From Gehongia tenuis (lineage in GTDB: Bacteria > Bacillota > Clostridia > Christensenellales > NSJ-53), in the NCBI RefSeq assembly GCF_014384795.1, contig NZ_JACRSR010000002.1, forward strand, positions 62,001-126,000: a stretch of DNA of 64,000 nt, written 5' to 3'. Each line of letters begins with the position of its first letter. The stretch's first letter is position 1. Below are positions 18,223 through 27,689 of this stretch, piece by piece. A program made the position numbers and the translations under genes. Under the pieces are notes generated by a model, which was given only the letters and a program-made list of their open reading frames with translations, had not been told where the DNA came from and did not search any database.

Positions 18223-19785
18223 ATGGGCCTTCAAAACTGGATTCAAAATCACCGATATGGTCTCGTATTCATCCTCATTTTATTTCTGGCCGTCGCTGTT
18301 CGCGTCTTTGAATTTGGCCAGCTTCCCTATGGCATCAATCAGGATGAGGCCTCCATGGCCTACGATGCCTATGCGGATATGACCTACGGCATGGATCGAA
18401 ACGGGGATCACAATCCGGTTTACGCGGTGGCCTGGGGCAGCGGGCAAAACATGGGCTACAATTATCTGGTACGTCCGTTTATCGCCCTTTTTGGCCTCAA
18501 TATCGTAGCGGTACGCCTGCCCATGCTGCTTTTGTCCCTTCCCACGCTGGTGCTCTTCCATGGATTTTTGAAGGAGTGCTTTGGCAGAAAAACGGCGCTC
18601 ATGGGATTTTTTCTCATAGCCATCTGTCCATGGCACATCATGATGAGCCGCTGGGCGCTGGAATCCAACCTGGCCGTGCCGCTGATGGTGGGTGCAGCCT
18701 ACGCCTTTGCTTTGGCCCGCCGGAGGAACGCCTTTTTTATCCTGGGCATGGCTCTGGCCGGGCTCTGTCTTTATGCCTACTCAGCCACCATGATCTTCAT
18801 GGCCCTCTTTTTACCGGCCGTCACCCTGTGGGCCCTGCTGCAAAAGGGTTGGAAGCGCCGGTACATCTTCATGGGCTGCGGGGCATTCCTTGTCGTCGCC
18901 CTTCCCCTCATTCTTTTTCTTGCGGTCAATATGCTGGGCCTTGAACCCTTCACCTTCCTCGGACTGTCCATACCAAGACTCACCGCCATGCGAAGCGGTG
19001 CCACCGTCAATCTCTTTTCCGGAAACTTTTTTGCAAACCTCTGGGGGAATCTGATATCGCTACTGAGGCTTCTTTTCACCATGGACGACGGCCTCATCTC
19101 CAACGCCATTCCGGGCATCGGCGCCATCTATCTTATGGCTGTGCCCTTCATTTTCCTTGGCACCCTACCCCTTATCAAGGCGCTTCGCTCCCGGAACAGT
19201 GCCGCCTGGATTCCCGCGCTCTGGGCAGGAGCCGCCGTGCTCCATACCCTTACCATTGTGGTCAACATCAATCGCTGCAATATCCTCTTTCCCGCCCTTA
19301 TCGCATTGGCCGCAATGGGTTTTATCTATTTCATGGAGCGGATCCGCGGCAGCGTTTCTTTTCTTTTGGCCGGTCTTCTCATCTCTTTCACGCTGTTTTG
19401 CGGTCAATATTTCTCCGATTACAATGCACGGGCCCAAAATCTCTTTTTTGGCGGGTTCGACGAGGCGTTGGCGCAGATCTCCGAACAAACGGACAGGGTT
19501 TATCTGTCCAGCAAGGTGCAGCAGCCCTATATTTTTGCACTTTACCAAGACAAGACGGATCCCCGTCTTTATTTGGACACGGTGGAGTTCTATAACCCGG
19601 GGGATCCCTTTGAATTCGTCCGTTCCTTTGACCGCTATAGGACCGGTATTCCTGAACGGATTGATCCTACCGAGAGAGCGGCCTACATTCTTCGGTCCGA
19701 TGAATACGATTCTTCAATTTTTGATGGTATCCCCTGCGAAATCAAGGCCTTTGGATACTATTATCTGGTTCAGGTCACGGGCTGA
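18223..19785 (+). CDS. GT-C fold membrane glycosyltransferase (GT39/ArnT-like)
   Basis: 520 residues, about 12 predicted spans. After the first span comes the acidic motif INQDEASMAYDAY, which marks GT-C enzymes that use polyprenyl-phosphate sugars; WALESN after span 3 also fits. The C-terminal 100 residues are soluble and extracytoplasmic. It likely transfers a sugar to a lipid or surface polymer; donor and acceptor are unknown. It starts 15 bp after the MATE gene with AAGGAG upstream and is probably co-transcribed. Confidence 0.72.
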   Translation: MGLQNWIQNHRYGLVFILILFLAVAVRVFEFGQLPYGINQDEASMAYDAYADMTYGMDRNGDHNPVYAVAWGSGQNMGYNYLVRPFIALFGLNIVAVRLPMLLLSLPTLVLFHGFLKECFGRKTALMGFFLIAICPWHIMMSRWALESNLAVPLMVGAAYAFALARRRNAFFILGMALAGLCLYAYSATMIFMALFLPAVTLWALLQKGWKRRYIFMGCGAFLVVALPLILFLAVNMLGLEPFTFLGLSIPRLTAMRSGATVNLFSGNFFANLWGNLISLLRLLFTMDDGLISNAIPGIGAIYLMAVPFIFLGTLPLIKALRSRNSAAWIPALWAGAAVLHTLTIVVNINRCNILFPALIALAAMGFIYFMERIRGSVSFLLAGLLISFTLFCGQYFSDYNARAQNLFFGGFDEALAQISEQTDRVYLSSKVQQPYIFALYQDKTDPRLYLDTVEFYNPGDPFEFVRSFDRYRTGIPERIDPTERAAYILRSDEYDSSIFDGIPCEIKAFGYYYLVQVTG

Positions 19786-19798
19786 CCTTGAATTTACA

Positions 19799-19827
19799 TT
19801 GACATTTACATTATAATAAAGTAGTAT
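19799..19827 (+). promoter_or_regulatory. promoter of the ech-hyp operon
   Basis: TTGACA, exact 17-bp spacer, TAGTAT, about 50 bp before echA, in an AT-rich stretch unlike the flanking genes. A second TTGACA lies at 19839-19844, without a good -10. Confidence 0.65.
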
Positions 19828-19874
19828 AACCAGTGTTTTTGACATAAAGCTATCAGTTATGAACGGGGTGGGCC

Positions 19875-21782
19875 ATGTACGTCATTGCATTTCTAATTCT
19901 ATTCCCCTTTGCCGCGGCGCTTTTATTGCGGTTCATCCGCAGTGATACCGCCCGGAAATATATCGTATTTTCCTGCGCTGGAATCATTGTCGCCGCCAGC
20001 ATTTTCTTTGTGGTGGAAAATGAAAAGTTTGGCAACTACATCCCCACGATCTTCGATTTTCACACGATCAATATGGCGATGGTGGCCATAGAAATCATTT
20101 TGATGGCCGTGATCGTCTATCTCAGCTTCAAGCATAAAAAATACTATGTGGCACTGCTTTCCCTAGTGCAGACGGCGGCGATGGTGTGGCTGGATCTTGC
20201 TCATCCCGCTCATGTGGCCAGCGAACTGTACACCGACCATCTCACCTCCATCATGTGCCTTATCATTGGCGTGGTGGGCACGCTGGTGTGCGTGTACGCC
20301 ACGAGCTATATGCGGGATTATCATAAGCATCACCCCGAGTACAAGGATCGCTCCCCTTACTTCTTCTCCATACTATTCGTATTCCTGGGAGCTATGTTTG
20401 GGCTGGTCTTTTCCAGCAGCCTGTCCTGGATCTATTTCTTCTGGGAGATCACCAGCATCTGTTCCTTCCTTTTGATCGGTTACACCCGTACAAAGGAGGC
20501 CGTCACCAATGCTTTCCGCGCCCTTTGGATGAATCTTCTGGGCGGCCTCGCTTTTGCCGCCGCCATCATCTATACCACCCTGGCCTTTGGTATCACCGAC
20601 CTGCAGCCCCTCATTCATGAGGCCATGCATACGCCGGCCCTCATCATTCCGGTGGTTTTGCTGGCTTTTGCGGCGCTGACCAAATCGGCTCAGTTTCCCT
20701 TCACCAAATGGCTGCTTGGCGCCATGGTGGCGCCCACGCCCACCTCCGCACTACTGCATTCCGCAACCATGGTGAAGGCCGGCGTCTATCTATTGCTCCG
20801 CCTTTCCCCGGCTATGACAGGCAATCTGGCCGGTTCCATGGTGGCCACCATCGGCGGCTTCACATTTCTTGCCGCATCCCTGCTTGCCATCTCCCAAAGC
20901 GATGGCAAAAAGGTTTTGGCCTATTCCACGGTGGCCAATCTTGGTCTGGTGGCAGCCTGTGCCGGCGTCGGCATGCACGAGGGCGTGTGGGCCGGCACCC
21001 TGCTTATGATCTTCCATGCCGTGTCCAAATCCCTCATGTTCCTGTCCGTGGGCGCTGTGGAGAGCAATATGGGCAGCCGGAACATCGAGGATATGCACGG
21101 ACTTATCGTCAAGCTTCCCCGGCTGGCCTTTACCATGATCATTGGTATCGCCGGCATGTTTCTCGCCCCCTTTGGCATGCTCATCTCCAAATGGGCGGCT
21201 CTCAAGGCCTTCGTGGACTCGGCCAGCATTCTCCTTATCGTATTTCTGGTCTTCGGCAGTGCGGCAACCCTGTTCTACTGGACGAAGTGGCTGGGCAAGC
21301 TGGTCTCGGTGATCCATAACAGCGAGCGCCTGCCCAACACCGTCAACCGCAGCGAGTGGTTTTCGCTGATCACCCTTGCCATCATCATGATCATTCTGTG
21401 CTTCACCTTCCCGCTGATTTCCGAAGCCTGGATCAATCCGCTGCTGTTCAACATGTTTAATCAGCCGCTGCCCACCATCATCAGCGAGGGCAACGTGCAC
21501 ATCATGACCATCATGCTGGGTGCGATCGTCATCCTGCCCATTGCCATTCGGCTGCTCACCTTTGGAAAAAATAAAATCGTGCCCTCCTACATGGCCGGTG
21601 TCAACACCGGAGACGATCGAAAATTTGTGGACTCCTACGGCGAGGAGAAACCCATTTATCTGGCCAACTGGTACATGACCGACTACTTTGGCGAGCAAAA
21701 ACTGCTCACGCCATCCATCATTTTGTCCACCGGCGCCTTGATCGTCTTTATGTGCGTGGCGATGGGAGGTGTGCTCGGATGA
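19875..21782 (+). CDS. echA: Ech-type energy-converting hydrogenase, antiporter-like membrane subunit A
   Basis: 635 residues, a NuoL/Mrp-like ion-translocating subunit. Recognisable segments are IYFFWEITSICSFLLIGYTR (the Glu of span 5), AALTKSAQFPFTKWLLGAM (the Lys of span 7), PTPTSALLHSATMVKAGVYLL and FHAVSKSLMFLSVG. It moves protons or sodium across the membrane, driven by electron flow from ferredoxin to protons in the soluble arm. The order echABCDEF matches the operon of Methanosarcina barkeri. Overlap with echB is ATGA. Confidence 0.9.
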   Translation: MYVIAFLILFPFAAALLLRFIRSDTARKYIVFSCAGIIVAASIFFVVENEKFGNYIPTIFDFHTINMAMVAIEIILMAVIVYLSFKHKKYYVALLSLVQTAAMVWLDLAHPAHVASELYTDHLTSIMCLIIGVVGTLVCVYATSYMRDYHKHHPEYKDRSPYFFSILFVFLGAMFGLVFSSSLSWIYFFWEITSICSFLLIGYTRTKEAVTNAFRALWMNLLGGLAFAAAIIYTTLAFGITDLQPLIHEAMHTPALIIPVVLLAFAALTKSAQFPFTKWLLGAMVAPTPTSALLHSATMVKAGVYLLLRLSPAMTGNLAGSMVATIGGFTFLAASLLAISQSDGKKVLAYSTVANLGLVAACAGVGMHEGVWAGTLLMIFHAVSKSLMFLSVGAVESNMGSRNIEDMHGLIVKLPRLAFTMIIGIAGMFLAPFGMLISKWAALKAFVDSASILLIVFLVFGSAATLFYWTKWLGKLVSVIHNSERLPNTVNRSEWFSLITLAIIMIILCFTFPLISEAWINPLLFNMFNQPLPTIISEGNVHIMTIMLGAIVILPIAIRLLTFGKNKIVPSYMAGVNTGDDRKFVDSYGEEKPIYLANWYMTDYFGEQKLLTPSIILSTGALIVFMCVAMGGVLG

Positions 21783-22642
21783 ACAAGGTTTTATGGATCG
21801 CAGGCTATATCCTGCTGGCCCCCTTCATTGGCGGGTTCTTGGACGGGCTGGACCGCAAGCTTACCGCCAGGCTTCAGGGCCGGAAGGGACCGCCCCTTCT
21901 TCAGCCCTTCTATGACATTTTAAAGCTGTTTTCCAAGGAAGCGGTGGTGGTCAACGAGGTCCAAAACTTCCTTGTCTGGGGATACCTCATCTTCACAGTC
22001 TTTACCGGAAGCCTGTTCTTCTCCGGCGGGGATATTCTGCTGTCTTTCTTCGCCCTCACCCTGGCGGAAATCTTCCTGGTGATGTCGGCTTTTTCCGCCA
22101 ACTCGCCCTACAGTCAGATGGGCTCTCAGCGGGAGCTCATGCAGATGATGGCCTACGAGCCCATGGTGCTTCTTTCCGCTATCGGCTTTTACGTGGTGAC
22201 CGACAGTTTTGCGGTTGGAGATATCGTCAGCTATCCCATTCCGCCCATCGCTTACATGCCGGGCATCTTCATTGGCTTCATTTATCTTTTGACCATCAAG
22301 TTTCGCAAATCTCCCTTTGATCTCAGCACATCCCATCATGCCCATCAGGAGATGGTCAAGGGTCTGACCACGGAGATTTCCGGCAACATGCTGGGCCTGG
22401 TGGAGCTGGCCCACTGGTATGAGACGGTGTTTTTGCTGGGTGTGGTGGCGCTGTTCGTGCTCACCGGCGCCTGGTGGAGCTGGATTGTGGCCGTGGCCGT
22501 GTGTCTTTTGTGCTACTTCCTGGAAATCTTCTTTGACAACACCTTCCCCCGGGTCAAATGGCAGCTCATGCTGGGATCCACCTGGATTGTGACGCTGATC
22601 GTGGGGGTCATCAATCTTATGATCCTCATGCTGGTCAAGTAA
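21779..22642 (+). CDS. echB: Ech hydrogenase membrane subunit B (NuoH/HycD-like)
   Basis: 287 residues from the ATG at 21779, which overlaps the echA stop and has GGGAGGTG upstream. It has eight predicted spans. The quinone-site region of complex I is replaced by the hydrogenase form: LDRKLTARLQGRKGPPLLQPFYDILKLF near the N-terminus and FRKSPFDLSTSHHAHQEMVKG in the middle. It is the membrane anchor that contacts the small and large hydrogenase subunits. Confidence 0.92.
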   Translation: MNKVLWIAGYILLAPFIGGFLDGLDRKLTARLQGRKGPPLLQPFYDILKLFSKEAVVVNEVQNFLVWGYLIFTVFTGSLFFSGGDILLSFFALTLAEIFLVMSAFSANSPYSQMGSQRELMQMMAYEPMVLLSAIGFYVVTDSFAVGDIVSYPIPPIAYMPGIFIGFIYLLTIKFRKSPFDLSTSHHAHQEMVKGLTTEISGNMLGLVELAHWYETVFLLGVVALFVLTGAWWSWIVAVAVCLLCYFLEIFFDNTFPRVKWQLMLGSTWIVTLIVGVINLMILMLVK

Positions 22643-22654
22643 GGAGGCGGTCTC

Positions 22655-23128
22655 ATGGCGAAAATGTCCAAGTCCCCGTGGCTGATCCATTATGACGGGT
22701 CCAGCTGCAACGGCTGCGATATTGAGGTTTTGGCATGTCTCACTCCGGTCTACGACGTGGAACGGTTTGGCGTGATCAATACGGGCAATCCTAAGCACGC
22801 CGACATTTTCGTGATCACCGGTGGCATCAACGCCCAGAACAAACCGGTGGTCCAGCAGATCTACGATCAGATGCCAAGCCCCAAGGTGGTGGTGGCCATC
22901 GGCATCTGCGCCTGCAACGGCGGCATCTTCAAGGACTGCTACAACATCCTGGGCGGCGTGGATACGGTTATCCCAGTGGACATCTATGTTCCCGGCTGCG
23001 CCGCACGTCCGGAGGCGATCATCGACGGTGTCGTCCAGGCGGTGGCCTTGCTGGACGAAAAACGAAAGGCCTACAAAGACGCAAAGAAAAGCGAGGTGCA
23101 ACATGACGCAAACGATCCTACGGCTTGA
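22655..23128 (+). CDS. echC: Ech hydrogenase small subunit C (NuoB-like)
   Basis: 157 residues. Cysteine ligands of the single proximal [4Fe-4S] cluster are visible in GSSCNGCDIEVLACL, in GICACNGGIF and in VPGCAARPEAI. It hands electrons to the Ni-Fe site in EchE. The small size with only one cluster is diagnostic of the energy-converting group 4 hydrogenases. AAGGAGG precedes the ATG, and its 3' end overlaps echD by 26 bp. Confidence 0.93.
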   Translation: MAKMSKSPWLIHYDGSSCNGCDIEVLACLTPVYDVERFGVINTGNPKHADIFVITGGINAQNKPVVQQIYDQMPSPKVVVAIGICACNGGIFKDCYNILGGVDTVIPVDIYVPGCAARPEAIIDGVVQAVALLDEKRKAYKDAKKSEVQHDANDPTA

Positions 23129-23435
23129 TTCCCACAGTTTGGTCCCCAAGGTTCTCCAGTTCAAGCATGAGGGCTATCGCCTCGTGCAGATCAGCTGCAC
23201 CCGTTTGCCGAAGGACTACGAGATCACCTATTCCTTCGCCAAGGATTATGAGCTGGTCAATCTGCGGCTGGTCATCGATGAAAACACGGAAATCATCAGC
23301 ATCAGCGATATTTTCGAACCAGCTTTTCTCTATGAAAATGAAATCCACGATCTTTTCGGCGTAAAGATCAATCTCATTTCCCTGGATTACCAGGGGAACC
23401 TCTACCGCACCGCCGAAAAGACCCCGTTCAAGTAA
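23103..23435 (+). CDS. echD: Ech hydrogenase subunit D (NuoC-like)
   Basis: 110 residues from the ATG at 23103 (MTQTILRLD), preceded by GAGGTG inside the end of echC. The conserved 30-kDa subunit motif reads FLYENEIHDLFGVKI. It is a short form of NuoC that packs against the large subunit in the soluble arm. No cofactor is expected. Confidence 0.9.
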   Translation: MTQTILRLDSHSLVPKVLQFKHEGYRLVQISCTRLPKDYEITYSFAKDYELVNLRLVIDENTEIISISDIFEPAFLYENEIHDLFGVKINLISLDYQGNLYRTAEKTPFK

Positions 23436-23447
23436 AGGAGGCATATC

Positions 23448-24527
23448 ATGGCTCAGCGGAGTCTTGTTCCCTTCGGTCCCCAGCACCCGGTGCTGCCCGA
23501 ACCCATTCATCTCGATCTGCTGCTGGAGGACGAAACGGTGGTGGAGGCTATCCCCTCCATCGGTTTCGTACACCGGGGACTCGAAAAGTTGGTGGAAAAG
23601 AAGGACTTTCAGGAATACGTCTATGTGGCCGAGCGCATCTGCGGCATCTGCAGTTTCATGCATGGCATGGGCTACTGTGAGGCGCTGGAAAACATTATGA
23701 ATGTGGAAATCCCGCCCCGGGCGAAGTATCTTCGCACCATCTGGTGCGAAATGTCCCGAATCCACAGCCATATGCTGTGGCTGGGCCTTTTGGCCGACGC
23801 TTTCGGTTTTGAGAGCCTGTTCATGCAGTCCTGGCGCATTCGGGAAAAGGTGCTGGATATGTTCGAGTACTCCACGGGCGGCCGGGTAATCTTTTCCGTC
23901 AACAAGATCGGCGGCCTCCGCAAGGATATGGACCGTGGCATGCTGGACGCCTTTGTCAAGATGCTGGACGATATCGAGGTCCAGCTCCGGGAGATTACCG
24001 GCGCCTTTCTGAAGGATAGGATGGTGCTCTCCCGACTCAAGGATGTTGGCTTCCTGACCCGAAAAGACGCTTACGACCTGGGCGCGGTGGGCCCCATGGC
24101 CCGGGCCAGCAGCATTCCCCTTGACACCCGTAAGCTTGGCTACGGCGCCTATGATGAGCTGGATTTCGAGCCCATCACCAGCACTGTGGGCGACTGCTAC
24201 GCCCGCACCGATGTGCGGATTCATGAGATCTTCCAGTCCATCGATCTCATCCGCCAGGCAGCAAGCAAGATTCCGGACGGCGAATTCGCCGTTCCTGTCA
24301 AGGGACTGCCCAACGGCGAATATTTTATGCGGGTGGAACAGCCAAGGGGCGAGGCCATCTACTATGTCAAGGCCAACGGCACCAAGTTCCTGGACAGGGT
24401 GCGGGTGCGCACGCCCACCTTTGCCAACCTCCCGGCCATGCTGGAAACCCTGAAGGGCTGTCAGCTGGCGGACGTACCCATTCTCATTTTGACCATCGAT
24501 CCTTGCATCAGCTGCACCGAACGTTAA
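23448..24527 (+). CDS. echE: Ech hydrogenase large subunit E, Ni-Fe site
   Basis: 359 residues. Both CxxC motifs that bind the NiFe(CN)2CO centre are present: RICGICSFMHG near residue 65 and DPCISCTER at the extreme C-terminus. The protein stops three residues after the last ligand Cys, so there is no C-terminal peptide to remove and no maturation endopeptidase is required, as described for CooH. Consistently, no hycI-type protease gene is present. AAAGGAGG precedes the start. Confidence 0.95.
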   Translation: MAQRSLVPFGPQHPVLPEPIHLDLLLEDETVVEAIPSIGFVHRGLEKLVEKKDFQEYVYVAERICGICSFMHGMGYCEALENIMNVEIPPRAKYLRTIWCEMSRIHSHMLWLGLLADAFGFESLFMQSWRIREKVLDMFEYSTGGRVIFSVNKIGGLRKDMDRGMLDAFVKMLDDIEVQLREITGAFLKDRMVLSRLKDVGFLTRKDAYDLGAVGPMARASSIPLDTRKLGYGAYDELDFEPITSTVGDCYARTDVRIHEIFQSIDLIRQAASKIPDGEFAVPVKGLPNGEYFMRVEQPRGEAIYYVKANGTKFLDRVRVRTPTFANLPAMLETLKGCQLADVPILILTIDPCISCTER

Positions 24528-24542
24528 GGGAGGTTCCAAGTT

Positions 24543-24893
24543 ATGGCGATCATGCGCATGGCGAAAACCGTCATGAAAAATCTGTTCTCCAAACCCGCCA
24601 CCTATGGATACCCCGATGTAAAGCGCCAGTACCCGGCCCGCACCCGAGGGCATGTATCCATCGATATTGATGCATGCATCTTCTGCGGCCTTTGTTCGAG
24701 AAAGTGCCCTACTGGCGCCATACGGGTGGATCGGAACGGAAAGAGCTGGTCCATCGAGCCCTTCAGCTGTATCCAGTGCAACTGCTGTGTGGAGACCTGT
24801 CCCAAGAAATGCCTCCGAATGGAGAATAACTACACTGAACCCGGCGCTCACAAGCTTTTGGTGACCTACACTCAGAATAAGCCGGAAGAATAG
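24543..24893 (+). CDS. echF: Ech hydrogenase polyferredoxin subunit F (NuoI-like)
   Basis: 116 residues with two [4Fe-4S] motifs: CIFCGLCSRKCPTGAI and CIQCNCCVETCPKKCL. It receives electrons from soluble ferredoxin and passes them to EchC. It is the last structural gene of the operon, followed 9 bp later by hypA. Confidence 0.93.
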   Translation: MAIMRMAKTVMKNLFSKPATYGYPDVKRQYPARTRGHVSIDIDACIFCGLCSRKCPTGAIRVDRNGKSWSIEPFSCIQCNCCVETCPKKCLRMENNYTEPGAHKLLVTYTQNKPEE

Positions 24894-24902
24894 GAGAGAA
24901 CT

Positions 24903-25244
24903 ATGCACGAATATCATGAAGCCATTCACATCATCGAACATGCCGTCGACGAAGCCAAGGCCCAGGGCAAAAACAAGGTGACCCGCATCAATCTGGTCAT
25001 CGGCGAGAGCTCCGGCTATTCCGGCGACAGCATCGCCATGCACTTTGAGGACGCCGCAAAGGGAACCATCTGCGAGGGCGCCGAGATTCATGTGCGGCCG
25101 GTAAAGACCATGCTGCGCTGTCCCAACTGCCACGAGCTGTTCGTGCGCAAGCCCTTCCATTTCGAATGTCCTCATTGCGGCACGGAAGGCGTCCCCAGCG
25201 AGGTGGGAAAGGAAATGTCCATCGAAAGCATTGAGGCTGAATGA
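24903..25244 (+). CDS. hypA: hydrogenase nickel-insertion protein HypA
   Basis: 113 residues. The nickel-binding N-terminus MHE is intact. The zinc site is MLRCPNCHELF followed by FECPHCGTEG. HypA normally works with the GTPase HypB to load nickel into the large subunit, but no hypB follows. It overlaps hypF as ATGA. Confidence 0.9.
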   Translation: MHEYHEAIHIIEHAVDEAKAQGKNKVTRINLVIGESSGYSGDSIAMHFEDAAKGTICEGAEIHVRPVKTMLRCPNCHELFVRKPFHFECPHCGTEGVPSEVGKEMSIESIEAE

Positions 25245-27469
25245 CCCATTCGGCCTGGCATATCACGGTATTGGGTGTCGTTCAGGGGGTGGGTTACCGC
25301 CCCTATGTGGCGCGCCTTGCGGAAAAACTGGAGCTTACGGGATGGGTGCGGAATGAAGGCGGCATCGTCCAGATTTTTGCGGAGGGACCAAAGCCCGCTT
25401 TGGAGAAGCTGCTCTTTGAGCTCCGGAATCATCCCCCCTTTGGAGCCGCCATCGACGAGGTGGCGGTGCAGTGCGCTTCGCCCAAAGCGCTGCCCAGTTT
25501 CACAATTGCAGACAGCCGCCGCAGCGACGGCATCCCCCTGTTTCCTCCTGACCTGGCTCTTTGCGCGGACTGCCGGCGGGAGGTTATGGATCCGGGAGAC
25601 CGCCGCTACCGCTATCCTTTTATCAGTTGCGTGGCCTGCGGGCCGCGCTACAGTATTTTAGAGGAACTTCCCTACGACCGGGCGCGCACCGCCATGAGCG
25701 TTTACGCCCAGTGCCCCGAATGCCAAAAGGAATATGCGGGCGGGGGGCGGCGCCGCCATGCCCAGACGCTGTCCTGCCATCAATGCGGTCCCCAGCTGAT
25801 CTTTGAAACGCTGGACGGTCGTCTCAAGGGGGAAGCGGCGCTGGATGCGCTCTTAAAATCTCTTCATTCCGGCGGCGTTGTAGCGATCAAGGGCATCGGC
25901 GGCTTTCAGCTGGTATGCTCACCCTTGAATGAGCGGGCCGTAAAACGCCTCAGGGCCATCAAGGGCCGTGAGCAGAAGCCTTTTGCCGTCATGTTTCCCG
26001 ATCTTCCCAGCGTCGCGGCGCTTTGTTCCATGAGCGAGGCGGAGATTCGTCTCATCGAATCCCCCGCCCGCCCCATCGTACTTCTCGAGAAAAGGGAGGA
26101 CCCCTTTTCTCCTGAGGTTGCTGGCGGCAGCCGCTATCTCGGCGTCTTTCTGCCCTATACGGCGCTTCATCTCATCCTAACGGATAAGCTCGGTCCTCTG
26201 GTGGTCACCAGCGCCAATCCTGCCGGGGAACCCATCTGGACCGAGGACGGGGAAGCGCTGGTTTATCTGTCCATGCTGGACGGCGTGGCCTATCACGATC
26301 GGGTCATCCTGACGCCGCTGGACGACTCGGTGGTTCAGGTGGCGGCGGGGGCGCCCCGCATGGTGCGGCGCAGCCGGGGATACGTTCCCCGGCCCATCTT
26401 CCTGCAAAAAACCTTTCCGCGCCCCCTTCTGGCCATGGGCGGCGATCTCAAGGCGGGCTTTGCCCTGGCCGTCGGGAACCGGGTCTACCCAAGTCAATAT
26501 CTCGGCGACATGAAGAGTCTGAATGTCCTGAAGAACTACCGCGGGGCACTTTCCAGAATGGAGCGCATTTTTCAGATCCGGCCGGAGACCGCCGTGTGCG
26601 ATCTCCATCCCGGCTATGAAACCCGCCGTCTGGCCCATCAGATGTTTGGACGGGTTCTTGAGGTTCAGCACCACCACGCCCACATCGCTTCCATCATGGC
26701 GGAATATGACTTGGACGAGGTTCTGGGCGTAGCTTTTGACGGCACAGGCTATGGCACCGACGGCACCATCTGGGGCGGAGAATTTCTGCTCTGCCGGGGG
26801 TCCCATTTTGAGCGGGAGGGACATCTTCAGACCATCCCCATATGCGGCGGCGACGAGGCGGCCAAAAACGCCGGATTGGCTCTTGCGAGCTTTAAGCATG
26901 CTGCCGGCCTTGCTCCTGAAAATCCCCGTGAAGAATTGGTCCAGCGGGCGCTGGAAGGCGGAATCAAGACCGTTCTTTCCTCCAGCGCCGGACGGCTGTT
27001 CGACGCTATGAGCGCTCTTCTCGGGGTTCGGGACTACAACAGCTACGAGGGAGAATGCGCCATTGCCCTGGAAAACTTGGCTGCAAAAACGGCACCGCAG
27101 GATGGTTATCCCCTGCAAATCCCTCTGAAAAAAGGGGATGCTGTGATCTTGGATTCCCGGCCTTTGATCCGGGATGCCCGCTGTGCTTTGGATAGGGGCG
27201 TATCTCCGGGTGCACTGGCCCGGGGGTTTCACGAGGCATTGGCAAAAGCCATTGTCGAAACACTGATCCACCTTCGAGAAAAATACGGGATCCGGCGGGC
27301 TGCCCTTGGCGGCGGCGTCTTTGCCAACCGTATTTTGATGGAGCGGTGCAGTGCCCTAATCCAGGAGAACGGTTTTGAAATCTATCTGCCCCGGCAGATG
27401 CCCATCCATGACGGCGGCATAGCTCTTGGGCAGGCGTATCTTGGTTTACTTAAAGGGATGGAGGCGTAA
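25241..27469 (+). CDS. hypF: carbamoyltransferase HypF
   Basis: 742 residues. Domains in order: acylphosphatase-like (about 1-90, GVVQGVGYRPYVARLA), zinc fingers (LCADCRREVMDP, SCVACGPRYSI, CPECQKEYAG, CHQCGPQL), YrdC-like (about 195-380, GIGGFQLVC, VTSANPAGEPI) and Kae1-like carbamoyltransferase (about 390-742, VQHHHAHIASIMAE, FDGTGYGTDGTIWGGE). It activates carbamoyl phosphate to make the cyanide ligands of the Ni-Fe centre, passing them to HypE. Confidence 0.95.
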   Translation: MTHSAWHITVLGVVQGVGYRPYVARLAEKLELTGWVRNEGGIVQIFAEGPKPALEKLLFELRNHPPFGAAIDEVAVQCASPKALPSFTIADSRRSDGIPLFPPDLALCADCRREVMDPGDRRYRYPFISCVACGPRYSILEELPYDRARTAMSVYAQCPECQKEYAGGGRRRHAQTLSCHQCGPQLIFETLDGRLKGEAALDALLKSLHSGGVVAIKGIGGFQLVCSPLNERAVKRLRAIKGREQKPFAVMFPDLPSVAALCSMSEAEIRLIESPARPIVLLEKREDPFSPEVAGGSRYLGVFLPYTALHLILTDKLGPLVVTSANPAGEPIWTEDGEALVYLSMLDGVAYHDRVILTPLDDSVVQVAAGAPRMVRRSRGYVPRPIFLQKTFPRPLLAMGGDLKAGFALAVGNRVYPSQYLGDMKSLNVLKNYRGALSRMERIFQIRPETAVCDLHPGYETRRLAHQMFGRVLEVQHHHAHIASIMAEYDLDEVLGVAFDGTGYGTDGTIWGGEFLLCRGSHFEREGHLQTIPICGGDEAAKNAGLALASFKHAAGLAPENPREELVQRALEGGIKTVLSSSAGRLFDAMSALLGVRDYNSYEGECAIALENLAAKTAPQDGYPLQIPLKKGDAVILDSRPLIRDARCALDRGVSPGALARGFHEALAKAIVETLIHLREKYGIRRAALGGGVFANRILMERCSALIQENGFEIYLPRQMPIHDGGIALGQAYLGLLKGMEA

Positions 27470-27473
27470 TTCT

Positions 27474-27689
27474 ATGTGCGTTGCAGTACCGGGCAAAGTG
27501 ATCGAGCTTCACGGCGGCACCGCCCAGGTGGATTTTTCCGGAAACGTGGTTACCGCCCGGACAGGTCTTGTGGATGTGAAGCCAGGGGATGCGGTCCTCG
27601 TCCATGGCGGATGCATTCTTCAAGTCATTTCCCAAAAGGAAAGTGATGAGCTCACCGCTCTCTTCCGGGAACTGGAGGAGCTGTCATGA
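27474..27689 (+). CDS. hypC: hydrogenase assembly chaperone HypC
   Basis: 71 residues from the ATG at 27474, giving the hallmark MCVAVPGKV with the essential Cys2; GATGGAGG lies upstream. It carries the Fe(CN)2CO unit with HypD and delivers it to EchE. Its stop overlaps the hypD start as ATGA. Confidence 0.95.
   Translation: MCVAVPGKVIELHGGTAQVDFSGNVVTARTGLVDVKPGDAVLVHGGCILQVISQKESDELTALFRELEELS

Noticed and set aside
20790..21698. 302-codon open frame antisense to echA
   Set aside because: Its His/Gly/Asp-rich translation is the usual antisense image of a membrane protein gene.
23118..25175. 685-codon open frame antisense to echD-hypA
   Set aside because: It crosses five real genes with clear motifs and ribosome sites on the plus strand; it is a codon-bias shadow.
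26177..27271. 364-codon open frame antisense to hypF
   Set aside because: Shadow of hypF, with no recognisable motif and no ribosome site.
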